DNA from: Vibrio sp. 10N.286.49.B3
GTDB taxonomy: Bacteria > Pseudomonadota > Gammaproteobacteria > Enterobacterales > Vibrionaceae
Length of the DNA stretch: 64,000 nt
Direction: 5' to 3'
Assembly: GCF_002873395.1 (NCBI RefSeq)
Contig: NZ_MCUV01000003.1
Location: forward strand, 1,371-65,370
The stretch's first letter is position 1. Each line of letters starts with the position of its first letter. The translations under genes and the position numbers were made by a program. Below, one piece after another: positions 27,814 to 36,319 of this stretch. The notes under the pieces were generated by a model. The model was given only the letters and a program-made list of their open reading frames with translations, was not told the origin of the DNA and made no database searches.

Positions 27814-27842
27814 ATCAACTCGACCTGATTAACGATTTAAAG

Positions 27843-27886
27843 AAATGCCAGAGTATTCACTAGAAAGAGAATACGATCTGGCATTT
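27843..27886. terminator. Strong terminator between convergent genes
   Basis: AAATGCCAGA pairs with TCTGGCATTT, and inside it GTATTC pairs with GAATAC, giving a 16-bp stem with few unpaired bases, followed by ATTTTAAG. It lies between the MazG-like gene and the convergent LysE gene and may serve both. Confidence 0.85.
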
Positions 27887-27925
27887 ATTTTAAGAAACTA
27901 GCGGGCTAGCTAGTATGAATAGCGC

Positions 27926-28570
27926 TTAAACGTGAGTATCATCTAATAGTAATTTAACGCCTAAAAAGACCAAAACACTGCCTGTAACACCTTCCATCCA
28001 ACGCATTGCTGATGAATTACTAAGTAACTGTTTGGCTGAATTAATGGCCCCAGCTAATCCACATTGCCACACCATCGCAATAACAAAATGAATCGCAGCC
28101 ATAAACATAGATTGCGCTAATGCTGAACCTTCAGGGTTAATAAACTGTGGTAAAAATGCTAAGTAAAAGATAGCTGTTTTAGGGTTTAACACATTAGACA
28201 GAAAACCCTCTCGCAACGAACGGTAAACATTCACCGTTGAACCTTCCATACCTGAGGCTTTAATATCTAACTCTCCTTGTCCTTTCAAAGTCGCACGTAA
28301 AGAACTCAAACCAAGCCAGATCAAGTAACCAGCCCCTATCATTTTCATGGCATAAAAAAGCTCTGCCGATTGCAATAAAATCGCAGAAATACCAATAGCA
28401 GAAAACGTGGCATGAACAAATAAACCCGTACAAATCCCTAAACTCGTTACGCAACCATCCACAGCCCCAGATCGCGTTGTATTACGAATCACAAGCGCAG
28501 TATCTAAACCCGGAGTTAGAGTTAAGATAGTAATCGCGATTAAGAAAGCTTCAATATTTAAAATAGACAT
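27926..28570 (-). CDS. LysE/RhtB family amino-acid exporter
   Basis: A 214-residue inner-membrane protein with about six hydrophobic segments. The family signature is LTPGLDTALVIRNT near the N-terminus, with GAGYLIWLGLSSLRA and NPKTAIFYLAFLPQFI further on. The start is placed at ATG 28570 (MSILNIEAFL); a TTG four codons upstream is less likely. It probably exports homoserine, threonine, leucine or similar amino acids; the substrate cannot be read from sequence. Confidence 0.88.
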   Translation of the reverse strand: MSILNIEAFLIAITILTLTPGLDTALVIRNTTRSGAVDGCVTSLGICTGLFVHATFSAIGISAILLQSAELFYAMKMIGAGYLIWLGLSSLRATLKGQGELDIKASGMEGSTVNVYRSLREGFLSNVLNPKTAIFYLAFLPQFINPEGSALAQSMFMAAIHFVIAMVWQCGLAGAINSAKQLLSNSSAMRWMEGVTGSVLVFLGVKLLLDDTHV

Positions 28571-28731
28571 GGATTCATCCAAAAATTGGCAGACAAAAGA
28601 GAGCTAACCCTACCACCGTTAATAATGTTGTCCAAACAAAACTCTATCCTCAAAAAAGATTCATCGCATATCACATTCTTTGCTCAGACTAAAACCTCAG
28701 TATGTTGATGGATCGTAAGTAAATTTACGTA

Positions 28732-28750
28732 AATGATAACGGTTATCATT
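28732..28750. promoter_or_regulatory. Fur box
   Basis: AATGATAACGGTTATCATT is a 19-bp palindrome, perfect except at its centre, and is a close match to the Fur consensus. It ends 59 bases before the siderophore-interacting protein gene, so that gene should be repressed by Fur with iron. Confidence 0.8.
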
Positions 28751-28809
28751 GTTTGTTTTCCCTACTGGCATATACTAGTAAGTAAGGAAATTAAAAAAGA
28801 AGAATATTC

Positions 28810-29601
28810 ATGAAAAGACCAACCCCTATTTCTCTAACAGTCCGTTCCTCGGATCTTCTGACACCTAATATGCAACGCCTGACATTACAGGGTGACGGAT
28901 TACAAAAGTATCCTGATGAATGTCGTGGTGGCTATGTTAAGTTACTCTTTAATGCTAATGGCAGTACAGATTTAGCAGCAATACCTGAAGGCGAACGCCC
29001 AGTCATGCGTACTTATACGATTCGTGATTTTGACCGTCTTACGAATCTTATTACGATTGATTTTGTACGCCATGAAGTCAAAGATTGCAGTTGTGGTTTT
29101 GCGTCGCGATGGGCAATGAATAGCCAAATTGGTGATAGCATCAAGATCTCAGGACCTGGTCTTAGTAAAAATATCAATCAGCAAGTCGACTGGTTATTCT
29201 TCGTGGCTGATATGACTGCGCTACCCGCACTCTCAGTACAACTAGAGCAATTGGATGCGGATGCTAAAGGCTACGCTGTTATTGAAGTCGCTTCTCAAGA
29301 TGACATTCAGACACTTAAAATGCCTGAAGGAATTCAATGCATCTGGGTCGATAAATCATCAACGAGCCTATCTTTATCGGACAGCGTCAAATCATTAGTG
29401 TGGCATGAAGGGACAGCAGCGGTTTGGTGTGCATGTGAATTCGACTCTATGCGCGCACTGAGAACTTATTTCCACCACGATAAAGACGTTGAACGCGATA
29501 ACTTATACATCAGCAGCTACTGGAAAGAAGGCGTCACTGAAGAAGGTCATAAGGTGATTAAGCGCGCAGCTGCCAAGCAAGATGAAGAAAGTGAAGCCTA
29601 A
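28810..29601 (+). CDS. Siderophore-interacting protein (ferric-siderophore reductase, ViuB/YqjH type)
   Basis: A 263-residue cytosolic flavoprotein that releases iron from imported ferric siderophores by reduction. The FAD-binding half (about 1-125) has the flavin motif MRTYTIRDF and IDFVRHE. The SIP half (about 130-250) has the conserved YISSYWKEGVTEEGHK near the end. A near-perfect Fur box lies upstream. It complements the iron-linked TonB2 operon, though the two are 21 kb apart. No siderophore synthesis or receptor gene lies in the window. Confidence 0.9.
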   Translation: MKRPTPISLTVRSSDLLTPNMQRLTLQGDGLQKYPDECRGGYVKLLFNANGSTDLAAIPEGERPVMRTYTIRDFDRLTNLITIDFVRHEVKDCSCGFASRWAMNSQIGDSIKISGPGLSKNINQQVDWLFFVADMTALPALSVQLEQLDADAKGYAVIEVASQDDIQTLKMPEGIQCIWVDKSSTSLSLSDSVKSLVWHEGTAAVWCACEFDSMRALRTYFHHDKDVERDNLYISSYWKEGVTEEGHKVIKRAAAKQDEESEA

Positions 29602-29645
29602 TAGGCAATAAATATAATTCTTTTATAACAGGACGTTAATTTAAA

Positions 29646-29691
29646 CAATGTTTATACTTGTGATGTAAAGCAACGCTAAGTATAAACATTG
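29646..29691. repeat. Perfect 14-bp inverted repeat
   Basis: CAATGTTTATACTT (29646-29659) and AAGTATAAACATTG (29678-29691) are exact reverse complements with an 18-base spacer. The hairpin is AT-rich and has no T-run after it. It lies between the siderophore gene and the carboxypeptidase, ending 18 bases before the latter's start, and could be an operator or a weak terminator. Confidence 0.85.
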
Positions 29692-29709
29692 AATAGCACA
29701 GGATAGGCA

Positions 29710-31194
29710 ATGAATAATTATTACAATAAACTTAAAGACCATTATCTAAAAATTGACCACTTTCGTCATCTATCAGCAATCACTGGCTGGGATCAAGCGG
29801 CGATGATGCCATCTGGTGGTAATCAAGCTCGATCTGCAGCAATGGCTGAACTCTCGACTCATATCCACCAGCTATCAACATTACCAGCTATTGATGAATG
29901 GCTTGATAAAGCAGTCGATGAACCACTATCCGTTGAAGAGCAAGCATCGGTTAGGGAGATGGCGCGCGTTTATAAACTTTCTACTGTCTTACCTGAAGAA
30001 CTTGTCAAAGCGAAATCATTAGCTGGTTCTCAGTGTGAACATGCCTGGCGTGGTCAACGTCCAGATAATGATTGGCAAGGTTTTAGTAAGAACTTTCAGT
30101 CTGTTGTCGCACTCACCCAAGAAGAAGCACAAATTCGCTCTGAATCTCTTGGGGTAAGTCCTTACGATGCTATGCTGGATATTTATGAGCCTGGCACAAC
30201 CACAGAACAACTTAACCATATTTTTTCTGATGTAAAATCTTGGCTACCGTCATTAATCCAAGATGTACAAGAAAAGCAAAAATCTGATCAATACATATCA
30301 CCTAGCGAAAACTACTCTGTCCAAGCTCAAAATGCGCTAGGGCAAGAGATGATGAATATATTAGGCTTTGATTTCAACCACGGTCGACTGGATATCAGTT
30401 CTCACCCATTCTGTGGTGGCGTACCGTCCGATGTGCGTATTACGACTCGTTATGACGAAAAAGATTTTGTTCAATCTCTAATGGGCATTGTCCATGAAAC
30501 AGGTCACGCGCGTTATGAGCAAGGTTTACCAAAGCATTTAGCTGGCCTTCCTGCTGGTGAAGCACGATCGATGGGCATTCATGAATCTCAATCTCTTTTC
30601 TTTGAAATGCAAGTCGGTCGTAGTGATGCCTTTATTCAAAAGCTTTCACCCTTAGCGACCAAACACTTCAGCCAAAATGATCCAGCTGTTTTTGCTGTCG
30701 ACAATTTACAAAAAATCTACACCCGTGTTGAGCCTGGCTACATTCGTGTCGATGCTGATGAAGTGACCTACCCTGCGCATGTGATTTTACGTTATGAAAT
30801 TGAACGCGATCTCGTCAATGGTAAGATTTCATACCTAGATATTCCTGAGCTATGGGATAGCAAAATGAAAGAGTATTTGCATCTTGATACTAAGGGTAAC
30901 TATACCAATGGCTGTATGCAAGACATTCACTGGACAGATGGAAGTATGGGCTATTTCCCAAGCTACACCTTAGGCGCGATGTACGCTGCTCAATTTATGA
31001 CAGCGATGAAACAGACTGTGGATGTTGAAGCCGCTGTACAAGGTGGTGATCTCTCGCCTATTTTTACTTGGTTAGCCGATAATATCTGGACGAAAGGCAG
31101 CTTATTAACCACTGATGAATTAGTAAAACAGGCAACAGGTGAGGTTCTAAATCCTCACCACTTTAAGCAACATTTAACCAATCGTTACCTGTAA
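29710..31194 (+). CDS. M32 family metallocarboxypeptidase
   Basis: A 494-residue cytosolic zinc carboxypeptidase (Taq carboxypeptidase family), which trims C-terminal residues with broad specificity. The zinc motif is HETGH near residue 261 (VHETGHARYEQGLP), and the third metal ligand glutamate lies in GIHESQSLFFE. Other family blocks are ITGWDQAAMMP near the N-terminus, VRITTRYDEKDF and RVDADEVTYPAHVILRYEIE. The length is normal for the family. It stands alone with its own terminator. Confidence 0.93.
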   Translation: MNNYYNKLKDHYLKIDHFRHLSAITGWDQAAMMPSGGNQARSAAMAELSTHIHQLSTLPAIDEWLDKAVDEPLSVEEQASVREMARVYKLSTVLPEELVKAKSLAGSQCEHAWRGQRPDNDWQGFSKNFQSVVALTQEEAQIRSESLGVSPYDAMLDIYEPGTTTEQLNHIFSDVKSWLPSLIQDVQEKQKSDQYISPSENYSVQAQNALGQEMMNILGFDFNHGRLDISSHPFCGGVPSDVRITTRYDEKDFVQSLMGIVHETGHARYEQGLPKHLAGLPAGEARSMGIHESQSLFFEMQVGRSDAFIQKLSPLATKHFSQNDPAVFAVDNLQKIYTRVEPGYIRVDADEVTYPAHVILRYEIERDLVNGKISYLDIPELWDSKMKEYLHLDTKGNYTNGCMQDIHWTDGSMGYFPSYTLGAMYAAQFMTAMKQTVDVEAAVQGGDLSPIFTWLADNIWTKGSLLTTDELVKQATGEVLNPHHFKQHLTNRYL

Positions 31195-31202
31195 GTAGAG
31201 TC

Positions 31203-31246
31203 AGGCTGTCATAGACTTTTCAACTATGAGGACTATGACAGCCTTT
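31203..31246 (+). terminator. Terminator after M32 carboxypeptidase
   Basis: AGGCTGTCATAG pairs exactly with CTATGACAGCCT and is followed by TTAAATTTT. The 12-bp stem begins 9 bases past the stop. Confidence 0.85.
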
Positions 31247-31259
31247 AAATTTTACAAAG

Positions 31260-31373
31260 CTAGAAACGACGACCAAGAGCGAAAAACAGAGTCTCGCGTG
31301 AACCAAAGCCCGCTTCAAAAAGTACGTCCCAGTCACGATTGAAGGCATATTGGAAGCCAGCAGTACCATTCCA
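31260..31373 (-). pseudogene. C-terminal remnant of an outer-membrane beta-barrel protein
   Basis: On the minus strand 37 codons read WNGTAGFQYAFNRDWDVLFE, then AGFGSRETLFFALGRRF and stop. The alternating pattern and the terminal phenylalanine are the C-terminal signature recognised by the BAM machinery. An in-frame stop (31374-31376) precedes the fragment, and there is no start or body, so it is a broken gene end. The family cannot be named with confidence. Confidence 0.6.
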
Positions 31374-31377
31374 TTAA

Positions 31378-31500
31378 GAAATATTTAACTACCAACCAAT
31401 AGACCTGAGCTATCGACCAATGACCTTTTTGTATGATTTTGAAACTCAGGTAGGAAATTTAGCTCTAGATGTTAGCTATTGGCAAAAATCAGTAACGTAA
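31378..31500 (+). pseudogene. Possible short gene remnant, unknown
   Basis: A 40-codon open stretch on the plus strand, starting right after a stop, reads NYQPIDLSYRPMTFLYDFET followed by QVGNLALDVSYWQKSVT and a stop. The codon use looks coding, but there is no start codon or ribosome-binding site. It abuts the outer-membrane remnant on the other strand, so the 31.26-31.5 kb stretch is probably gene debris. It could also be chance. The remaining gap 31501-31602 shows nothing. Confidence 0.25.
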
Positions 31501-31602
31501 GAATGAGGTTATGTATGAGGTGATAAGAAATTAGCACAACTTTAGGAGTTACTTGATTAGTATCATTTATCAGAGACTAAACTAGCCTCTGATATTAGAT
31601 GA

Positions 31603-31968
31603 TCACTTCATCAATCGAATATATTGCGGATTTGATACTTGTATTTGTAGTTTATTTTTATACTCTGTTATTTTCCCTCGAACACAAACTCTTCGACCCT
31701 CTAAATTTTTTATATTACCAAATCTTTTTTCTACTCCTTGAAGTTTATTTTCCCATATTAAGGCCATGAGAACTTGATTTGGATATTTTTTATCAAAGTT
31801 AAGATAATTTGCTTTATTATTTTTTGAAACTTGAGCAACTTGACCACAAGCCATTACTGTTTTTCCAACATAAAATGGCGCTTTACTCGCTTCAATTTTT
31901 TCTTCACTAGATTGAACATTAAACGACAACATAACAGCGCTTAATATAATCAACACTATCCTTAACAT
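31603..31968 (-). CDS. Exported OB-fold-like small protein
   Basis: A 121-residue protein. The ATG at 31968 follows GGGGGAAG; an ATG at 32007 lies inside the upstream gene and lacks a site. A signal peptide (MLRIVLIILSAVMLSFNVQS) precedes a domain with YVGKTVMACGQVAQV, ANYLNFDKKYPNQ and GRRVCVRGKITEYKNKLQIQ, the pattern of a small OB-fold nucleic-acid-binding type domain. The paired cysteines could form a disulfide outside the cytoplasm. It is a paralogue of the C-terminal domain of the next gene, 10 bases upstream. The function is unknown. Confidence 0.65.
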   Translation of the reverse strand: MLRIVLIILSAVMLSFNVQSSEEKIEASKAPFYVGKTVMACGQVAQVSKNNKANYLNFDKKYPNQVLMALIWENKLQGVEKRFGNIKNLEGRRVCVRGKITEYKNKLQIQVSNPQYIRLMK

Positions 31969-31978
31969 TACTTCCCCC

Positions 31979-32800
31979 TTAAAATACTTTAAATTGAGTA
32001 GGATCATTTAATATAACTTGAGCACGACCATTATAAATAGTTACATCCCCAGATACACAAACTGGCTTATTTTCATATGTAATATAGTCTGAACTTCCAT
32101 TCATCACATAATCTAAGTCGGAATCCCAAATGATAGAGTTAAATGTAGAATCAGGATAAGGTTTATCGAAATTAAGATAAACTCCTTTTGAAAAAGGGCT
32201 AACTTGTGAAATCAATCCACAAATAATTTGTGATGTACCGACATACTGTAATGCATCTTTTGATGAAATTGTATTTTCAGGTGGCCATACATCTTGCAAT
32301 AGAGTTAACTTCACTTCATCTTCTGGAACTTCCTCCCAAGCTTGAATATTACTAGTCGAGTTTGCATTATATGGTTCAGTATGAGTTATCTCTAAAGTTT
32401 GTTCGTTACTATTTAAAGCAATGACACCAAAAGTTAAAATAAATAATAATGATATAGTTAATCCCAGAACATTCTTGTTACTCGTAAAAAATCCAGACGC
32501 AACTGGTACTTCTGTAACATCTGATGTTTGTGAAGTACTACGAATCTCATTAATTAAGACCCTAAGTTCACCTATTTGGTTTGATATATCATTAACATTA
32601 CTATTTTTTTCTTCTAACTCACGTAGTTGTTTGTTATACCAAGTGACTAAGTTATCTCTCTCTTTCTGCTTAGATGATTCCGTTATTTTATTCTTAGATT
32701 GCGTATCTAAAGTCTGTCTTATTTTGTTAATAACATTACTTGATTCCCACAACATTTGTTTATTGCTAAATCGTAAAACAATACCAAATCTAGTAATCAA
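31979..32800 (-). CDS. Membrane-anchored coiled-coil protein with OB-fold-like C-terminal domain
   Basis: About 273 residues. The N-terminal part (about 15-95) is a charged coiled coil, followed by one membrane helix (VLGLTISLLFILTFGVIAL, about 111-129) and a C-terminal domain with YVGTSQIICGLISQV, GVYLNFDKPYPDS and KPVCVSGDVTIYNGRAQV. That domain is clearly homologous to the next gene's product. The start is uncertain: the TTG at 32800 has no good ribosome-binding site, and the frame stays open about 22 codons further up without an ATG or GTG, so the 5' end may be altered. The two genes form an operon. The composition is very AT-rich, in keeping with an acquired locus. Confidence 0.6.
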   Translation of the reverse strand: MITRFGIVLRFSNKQMLWESSNVINKIRQTLDTQSKNKITESSKQKERDNLVTWYNKQLRELEEKNSNVNDISNQIGELRVLINEIRSTSQTSDVTEVPVASGFFTSNKNVLGLTISLLFILTFGVIALNSNEQTLEITHTEPYNANSTSNIQAWEEVPEDEVKLTLLQDVWPPENTISSKDALQYVGTSQIICGLISQVSPFSKGVYLNFDKPYPDSTFNSIIWDSDLDYVMNGSSDYITYENKPVCVSGDVTIYNGRAQVILNDPTQFKVF

Positions 32801-33054
32801 TGAATTTTGACGAACTAAAAAATCCTTCCACCGTTGATGATCTGTATCTTTATAAAAACAAATGAGTCAATAGTATTGCATGATTACTATATACAATCAT
32901 GTCAACAGACACCTTTTGCTCTATATATTCTTTATAATGAATACTCAATATATAAAATGCTCTATTAGCATGATATTCTTTTATTTGATAATCTGATAAA
33001 TAAACTATACTAACCAAATCAACTTTAACACTTTAAGCATCAGGAAAAATTGAT

Positions 33055-33978
33055 ATGCAAAAGATCGACAATTTCCAAATATACCAAGAGGTTATGGAAA
33101 TATTACCGACACCCGTTTTAATCAAAGATAGCGGTCTTCGGTACGTCTTTATAAACAAAGCGTTTGAAGAATTATTTCAAGTTGATAGAAAGAACATCAT
33201 CGGCGAACTAGACTGCAACGTTTTCAAAAAAAGGCAGGTAGCGCAGTGTAATGGTGGCGATCTACGAGTATTAGCAACAGGTGAAGTAGATGAGGCGTAT
33301 GAGTCTGTATTTAATCAAGATTCTGAGCAGAGAGAAGTCATCACGCGAAAAAATCGACTCGAATCAGAAAGTGGGGAGATATACCTTGTCGGTCTTATTT
33401 ACGATATTACTGACGTCACTGTAATGAATCAGCAATTGCTGGCTAATCAAACCAAGTTAACATATCAATCTAAGCAACTGGAGATAATGGTCAGTACCGA
33501 TCCTCTAACGGGCTGTCACAATCGACGCAGTTTTGACACCCTACTGCCTAGCTTGTTCGAGAGTACTGATTATTATGGTGGTGTATTAGCTATAGATATA
33601 GATCACTTCAAGCACGTCAATGATAAACATGGTCATCAGGTTGGCGATCTTGTTTTGAAAAATATTGTCTCGGTTATTTCTAGCATCATTTCAAGTGACC
33701 AAGAATTAATACGCATGGGAGGTGAAGAGTTTCTCATCACTTTGGCAGGAGCAAAACCTGACGAATTAACAAGGTTGGCCGAAAGATTACGTTTAGCTGT
33801 TGAGGTATCAAGCATTTCACTTCCGGAAGATACCCTTTCCACAACGATTAGTATTGGTGTCTCCCATACGCAAACCATGAAAGAGTGGAACCTTGACCAA
33901 CTCATCAATACTGCGGATAAAGCACTATACCAAGCAAAAGAGTCCGGCCGAAACTGCATTGTATCTCTATGTGATTAA
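33055..33978 (+). CDS. PAS-GGDEF diguanylate cyclase
   Basis: A 307-residue soluble protein. The PAS domain (about 10-125) reads LPTPVLIKDSGLRYVFINKA. A short coiled linker leads to the GGDEF domain (about 145-305), which carries DPLTGCHNRR, IDIDHFKHVNDKHGHQ, and the active-site variant GGEEF in IRMGGEEFLI, a catalytically competent form. I see no RxxD inhibitory site directly ahead of it. It probably makes cyclic di-GMP in response to a ligand at PAS. It stands alone, divergent from the OB-fold gene pair. Confidence 0.88.
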   Translation: MQKIDNFQIYQEVMEILPTPVLIKDSGLRYVFINKAFEELFQVDRKNIIGELDCNVFKKRQVAQCNGGDLRVLATGEVDEAYESVFNQDSEQREVITRKNRLESESGEIYLVGLIYDITDVTVMNQQLLANQTKLTYQSKQLEIMVSTDPLTGCHNRRSFDTLLPSLFESTDYYGGVLAIDIDHFKHVNDKHGHQVGDLVLKNIVSVISSIISSDQELIRMGGEEFLITLAGAKPDELTRLAERLRLAVEVSSISLPEDTLSTTISIGVSHTQTMKEWNLDQLINTADKALYQAKESGRNCIVSLCD

Positions 33979-34052
33979 TTCGAACTGGGTTTATGTGAAC
34001 GCCCTCTATACTCTATTAAGCTTGCGTTTAACTAGATAAAACAAGATCACTA

Positions 34053-34970
34053 TTACTCACCCTTTAGCGCATTAAAAAACAATTCATCCGGTCGCTTATC
34101 AATTAGCTTCTGCTTAAACCATTGGGTAAATAAAGACACTTTGGGTGTGGCTTTTTGACGGTTATAGGTCAGAAAATGACTCTCTGTAGCCGTCATAATA
34201 TTTTCACTCACCGCAACAATTTGTCCGCTCTTTAACAGTGGCGTTGCATTTAATGAACGACACAACATAATTCCAGCACCTTGGACGACCAACTCTAACC
34301 CCATCATCGAACTGCCAACCTCATACTGCTTTATTGGTGCTGTGCAGGGTAAAGCATTCTTTACTAACCACTCGTGCCACCCCTCTGCATAACCAGTCAC
34401 ATAAATACCAGGTAATTTATCGTATTGACCTTTTTCTAAAGCTTGAACGTATTTGAGTTTGAATGCTGGACTACAGACTGCCACCCAATACTCTTGGCAG
34501 ATAAGCTCTGAATGTTCACTCACTTTGGCTTTACCATTGACAATTTCAATATCCATCGGTAATTCATTGCCATCCAGTTGAGGCCAATCTTCTGTATGTA
34601 AGCGCACATGAATATAAGGGTGCTGTTGATAAAAGTCATCGAGCATAGGAACTAACCAATAATAGGCAAATGATGTATTGACCTTAATAGACAGTTGTTG
34701 AGGCTCGTTTTGATGTGTCAATGTTTGTGTTTGACTACGAATTGCCAATAAAGACTGATGAATAACGGGATAATACTTCTGCCCTTTTGCCGATAATTTT
34801 AACCGTCTTTGTTCACGGTTAAATAATGCAAAACCGAGAAACTGCTCCAAAGTTTTGATGTGCTGACTAATCGCGGCTTGTGTAACGTGTAATTCATTTG
34901 CAGCTTTCAATATCGATTGGTTTCGTGCACATGCTTCAAAAGCAACCAGAGATTTTAGCGGGGGCATCAT
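34053..34970 (-). CDS. LysR-type regulator (GcvA-like) next to the phosphonate importer
   Basis: A 305-residue transcription factor. The N-terminal winged helix-turn-helix (about 5-62) reads ILKAANELHVTQAAISQHIK, and the rest is a periplasmic-binding-protein-like effector domain. It is divergent from the substrate-binding-protein gene at 35225, with 254 bases between, the classic arrangement for a LysR regulator and its target. Control of the 2-aminoethylphosphonate-type importer is therefore likely but inferred. The gap contains AT-rich sequence without an obvious T-N11-A site that I would trust. Confidence 0.88.
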   Translation of the reverse strand: MMPPLKSLVAFEACARNQSILKAANELHVTQAAISQHIKTLEQFLGFALFNREQRRLKLSAKGQKYYPVIHQSLLAIRSQTQTLTHQNEPQQLSIKVNTSFAYYWLVPMLDDFYQQHPYIHVRLHTEDWPQLDGNELPMDIEIVNGKAKVSEHSELICQEYWVAVCSPAFKLKYVQALEKGQYDKLPGIYVTGYAEGWHEWLVKNALPCTAPIKQYEVGSSMMGLELVVQGAGIMLCRSLNATPLLKSGQIVAVSENIMTATESHFLTYNRQKATPKVSLFTQWFKQKLIDKRPDELFFNALKGE

Positions 34971-35224
34971 AGGAAGTAGCTCTAATTATTTCAGCAAAGT
35001 GAACTAGCAATCTAATGATCATTGTTTACAGAGAGATGAACAATGCATGACATTAGTTTGACTTAATTAATCTTACATAACGAATTTTTTATTTAAGAAA
35101 AACTTAACTAAATAGACAGAAAAAATCGTATCACTGTAATTTCAGCTTAATTTTATACCTCTAAATTGTGATCAACTTAATCGGCACCTTGCCTAATAGA
35201 ACTTATCACGACACGGAGTAAATC

Positions 35225-36241
35225 ATGAAAAAATTGATGCTAGCTACAGTTGCAGCCGCTGTATCATTAACTAGTCTTTCTGCTTTTGCTAAACAAGAAA
35301 TCACCGTTTATACAGCATTTGAAATAGAGCAAATCCGTGCACTAGAAAATGCGTTTCAGATGCAGCACCCTGAGATCAAACTCAACTTTATGCGTGATTC
35401 AACCAGTGTCGTTACTGCTCGCTTACTTGCAGAAAAAGAAAACCCGCAAGCCGATGTGATTTGGGGACTTGCCGCTACATCAATGATGGTTCTTGATAAG
35501 CAAGACTTATTAGCACCATATGCTCCTGTTGGTCTTGAAAAGCTCGATGAAAAGTTCCGCGATAGCCGTGAAGTTCCACACTGGATTGGTATGGACGCTT
35601 GGATTGCTGGCATTTGCTTTAACACAATTGAAGCTAAAAAACATAACCTAGAAGCGCCAACGTCTTGGGCTGACTTAACCAAACCTGAGTACCAAGGTCA
35701 CATCATCATGCCAAACCCTGCATCTTCAGGCACTGGCTTCTTAGATGTCTCTGCTTGGTTACAGCAGTTTGGTGATGAAAAAGGTTGGGCATACATGGAA
35801 GCGCTCCATAAAAATATCGCTCGCTATACTCACTCAGGATCAGCACCTTGTAACCTAGCAGCAACTGGTGAAGCGGTAATGGGTGTCTCTTTTGCATTCC
35901 GTGGCGCAACACTTATGCAGCAAGGTGCGCCAATCGATATGATTTACCCTTCTGAAGGTGTCGGTTGGGATATGGAAGCGGCTGCGATAGTCGATGGCAC
36001 AGATAAAGTGAAAGCAGCGCAAACGTTAATCGATTTTGCTGCATCAGAAGCGGCAAATAAAGTGTACAACCAATTCTATCCTGTTATTGCTATTAGCGAA
36101 TTAGCACAGCCGGTAGCGCATTACCCAACCAATGCACCTGAGCTAATGATTGATAACGATTTTGTCTGGGCTTCAGATAATTACGATTACATTATTAATG
36201 AGTGGGTTCGACGCTTCGACGGAAAATCAGACGCAAAATAA
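35225..36241 (+). CDS. ABC transporter substrate-binding protein, 2-aminoethylphosphonate type
   Basis: A 338-residue periplasmic binding protein with a signal peptide ending at SAFAKQ. It belongs to the family usually annotated as putative 2-aminoethylphosphonate (AEP) binding proteins, related to ferric-ion binding proteins; visible blocks are ITVYTAFEIEQIRALENAF, ADVIWGLAATSMMVLD, IIMPNPASSGTGFLDV and SFAFRGATLMQQGAPID. It is the first gene of an importer operon. The AEP assignment is by family resemblance. Iron or another small anion is possible, but the lack of the usual iron-binding tyrosine pair near the C-terminus argues against iron. Confidence 0.8.
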   Translation: MKKLMLATVAAAVSLTSLSAFAKQEITVYTAFEIEQIRALENAFQMQHPEIKLNFMRDSTSVVTARLLAEKENPQADVIWGLAATSMMVLDKQDLLAPYAPVGLEKLDEKFRDSREVPHWIGMDAWIAGICFNTIEAKKHNLEAPTSWADLTKPEYQGHIIMPNPASSGTGFLDVSAWLQQFGDEKGWAYMEALHKNIARYTHSGSAPCNLAATGEAVMGVSFAFRGATLMQQGAPIDMIYPSEGVGWDMEAAAIVDGTDKVKAAQTLIDFAASEAANKVYNQFYPVIAISELAQPVAHYPTNAPELMIDNDFVWASDNYDYIINEWVRRFDGKSDAK

Positions 36242-36260
36242 CCTTCTGATTATTCTATTT

Positions 36261-36289
36261 ATGGGGCTCTTACGCCCCATTTTCATATT
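36261..36289 (+). terminator. Intra-operon attenuating hairpin after the binding-protein gene
   Basis: ATGGGGC pairs exactly with GCCCCAT around a six-base loop and is followed by TTTCATATTTTT. It sits between the binding-protein gene and the ATPase gene, so part of the transcripts should end here and give more binding protein than transporter. Confidence 0.75.
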
Positions 36290-36319
36290 TTTGCCACTTT
36301 AAGCTTGGGTACACCATCC

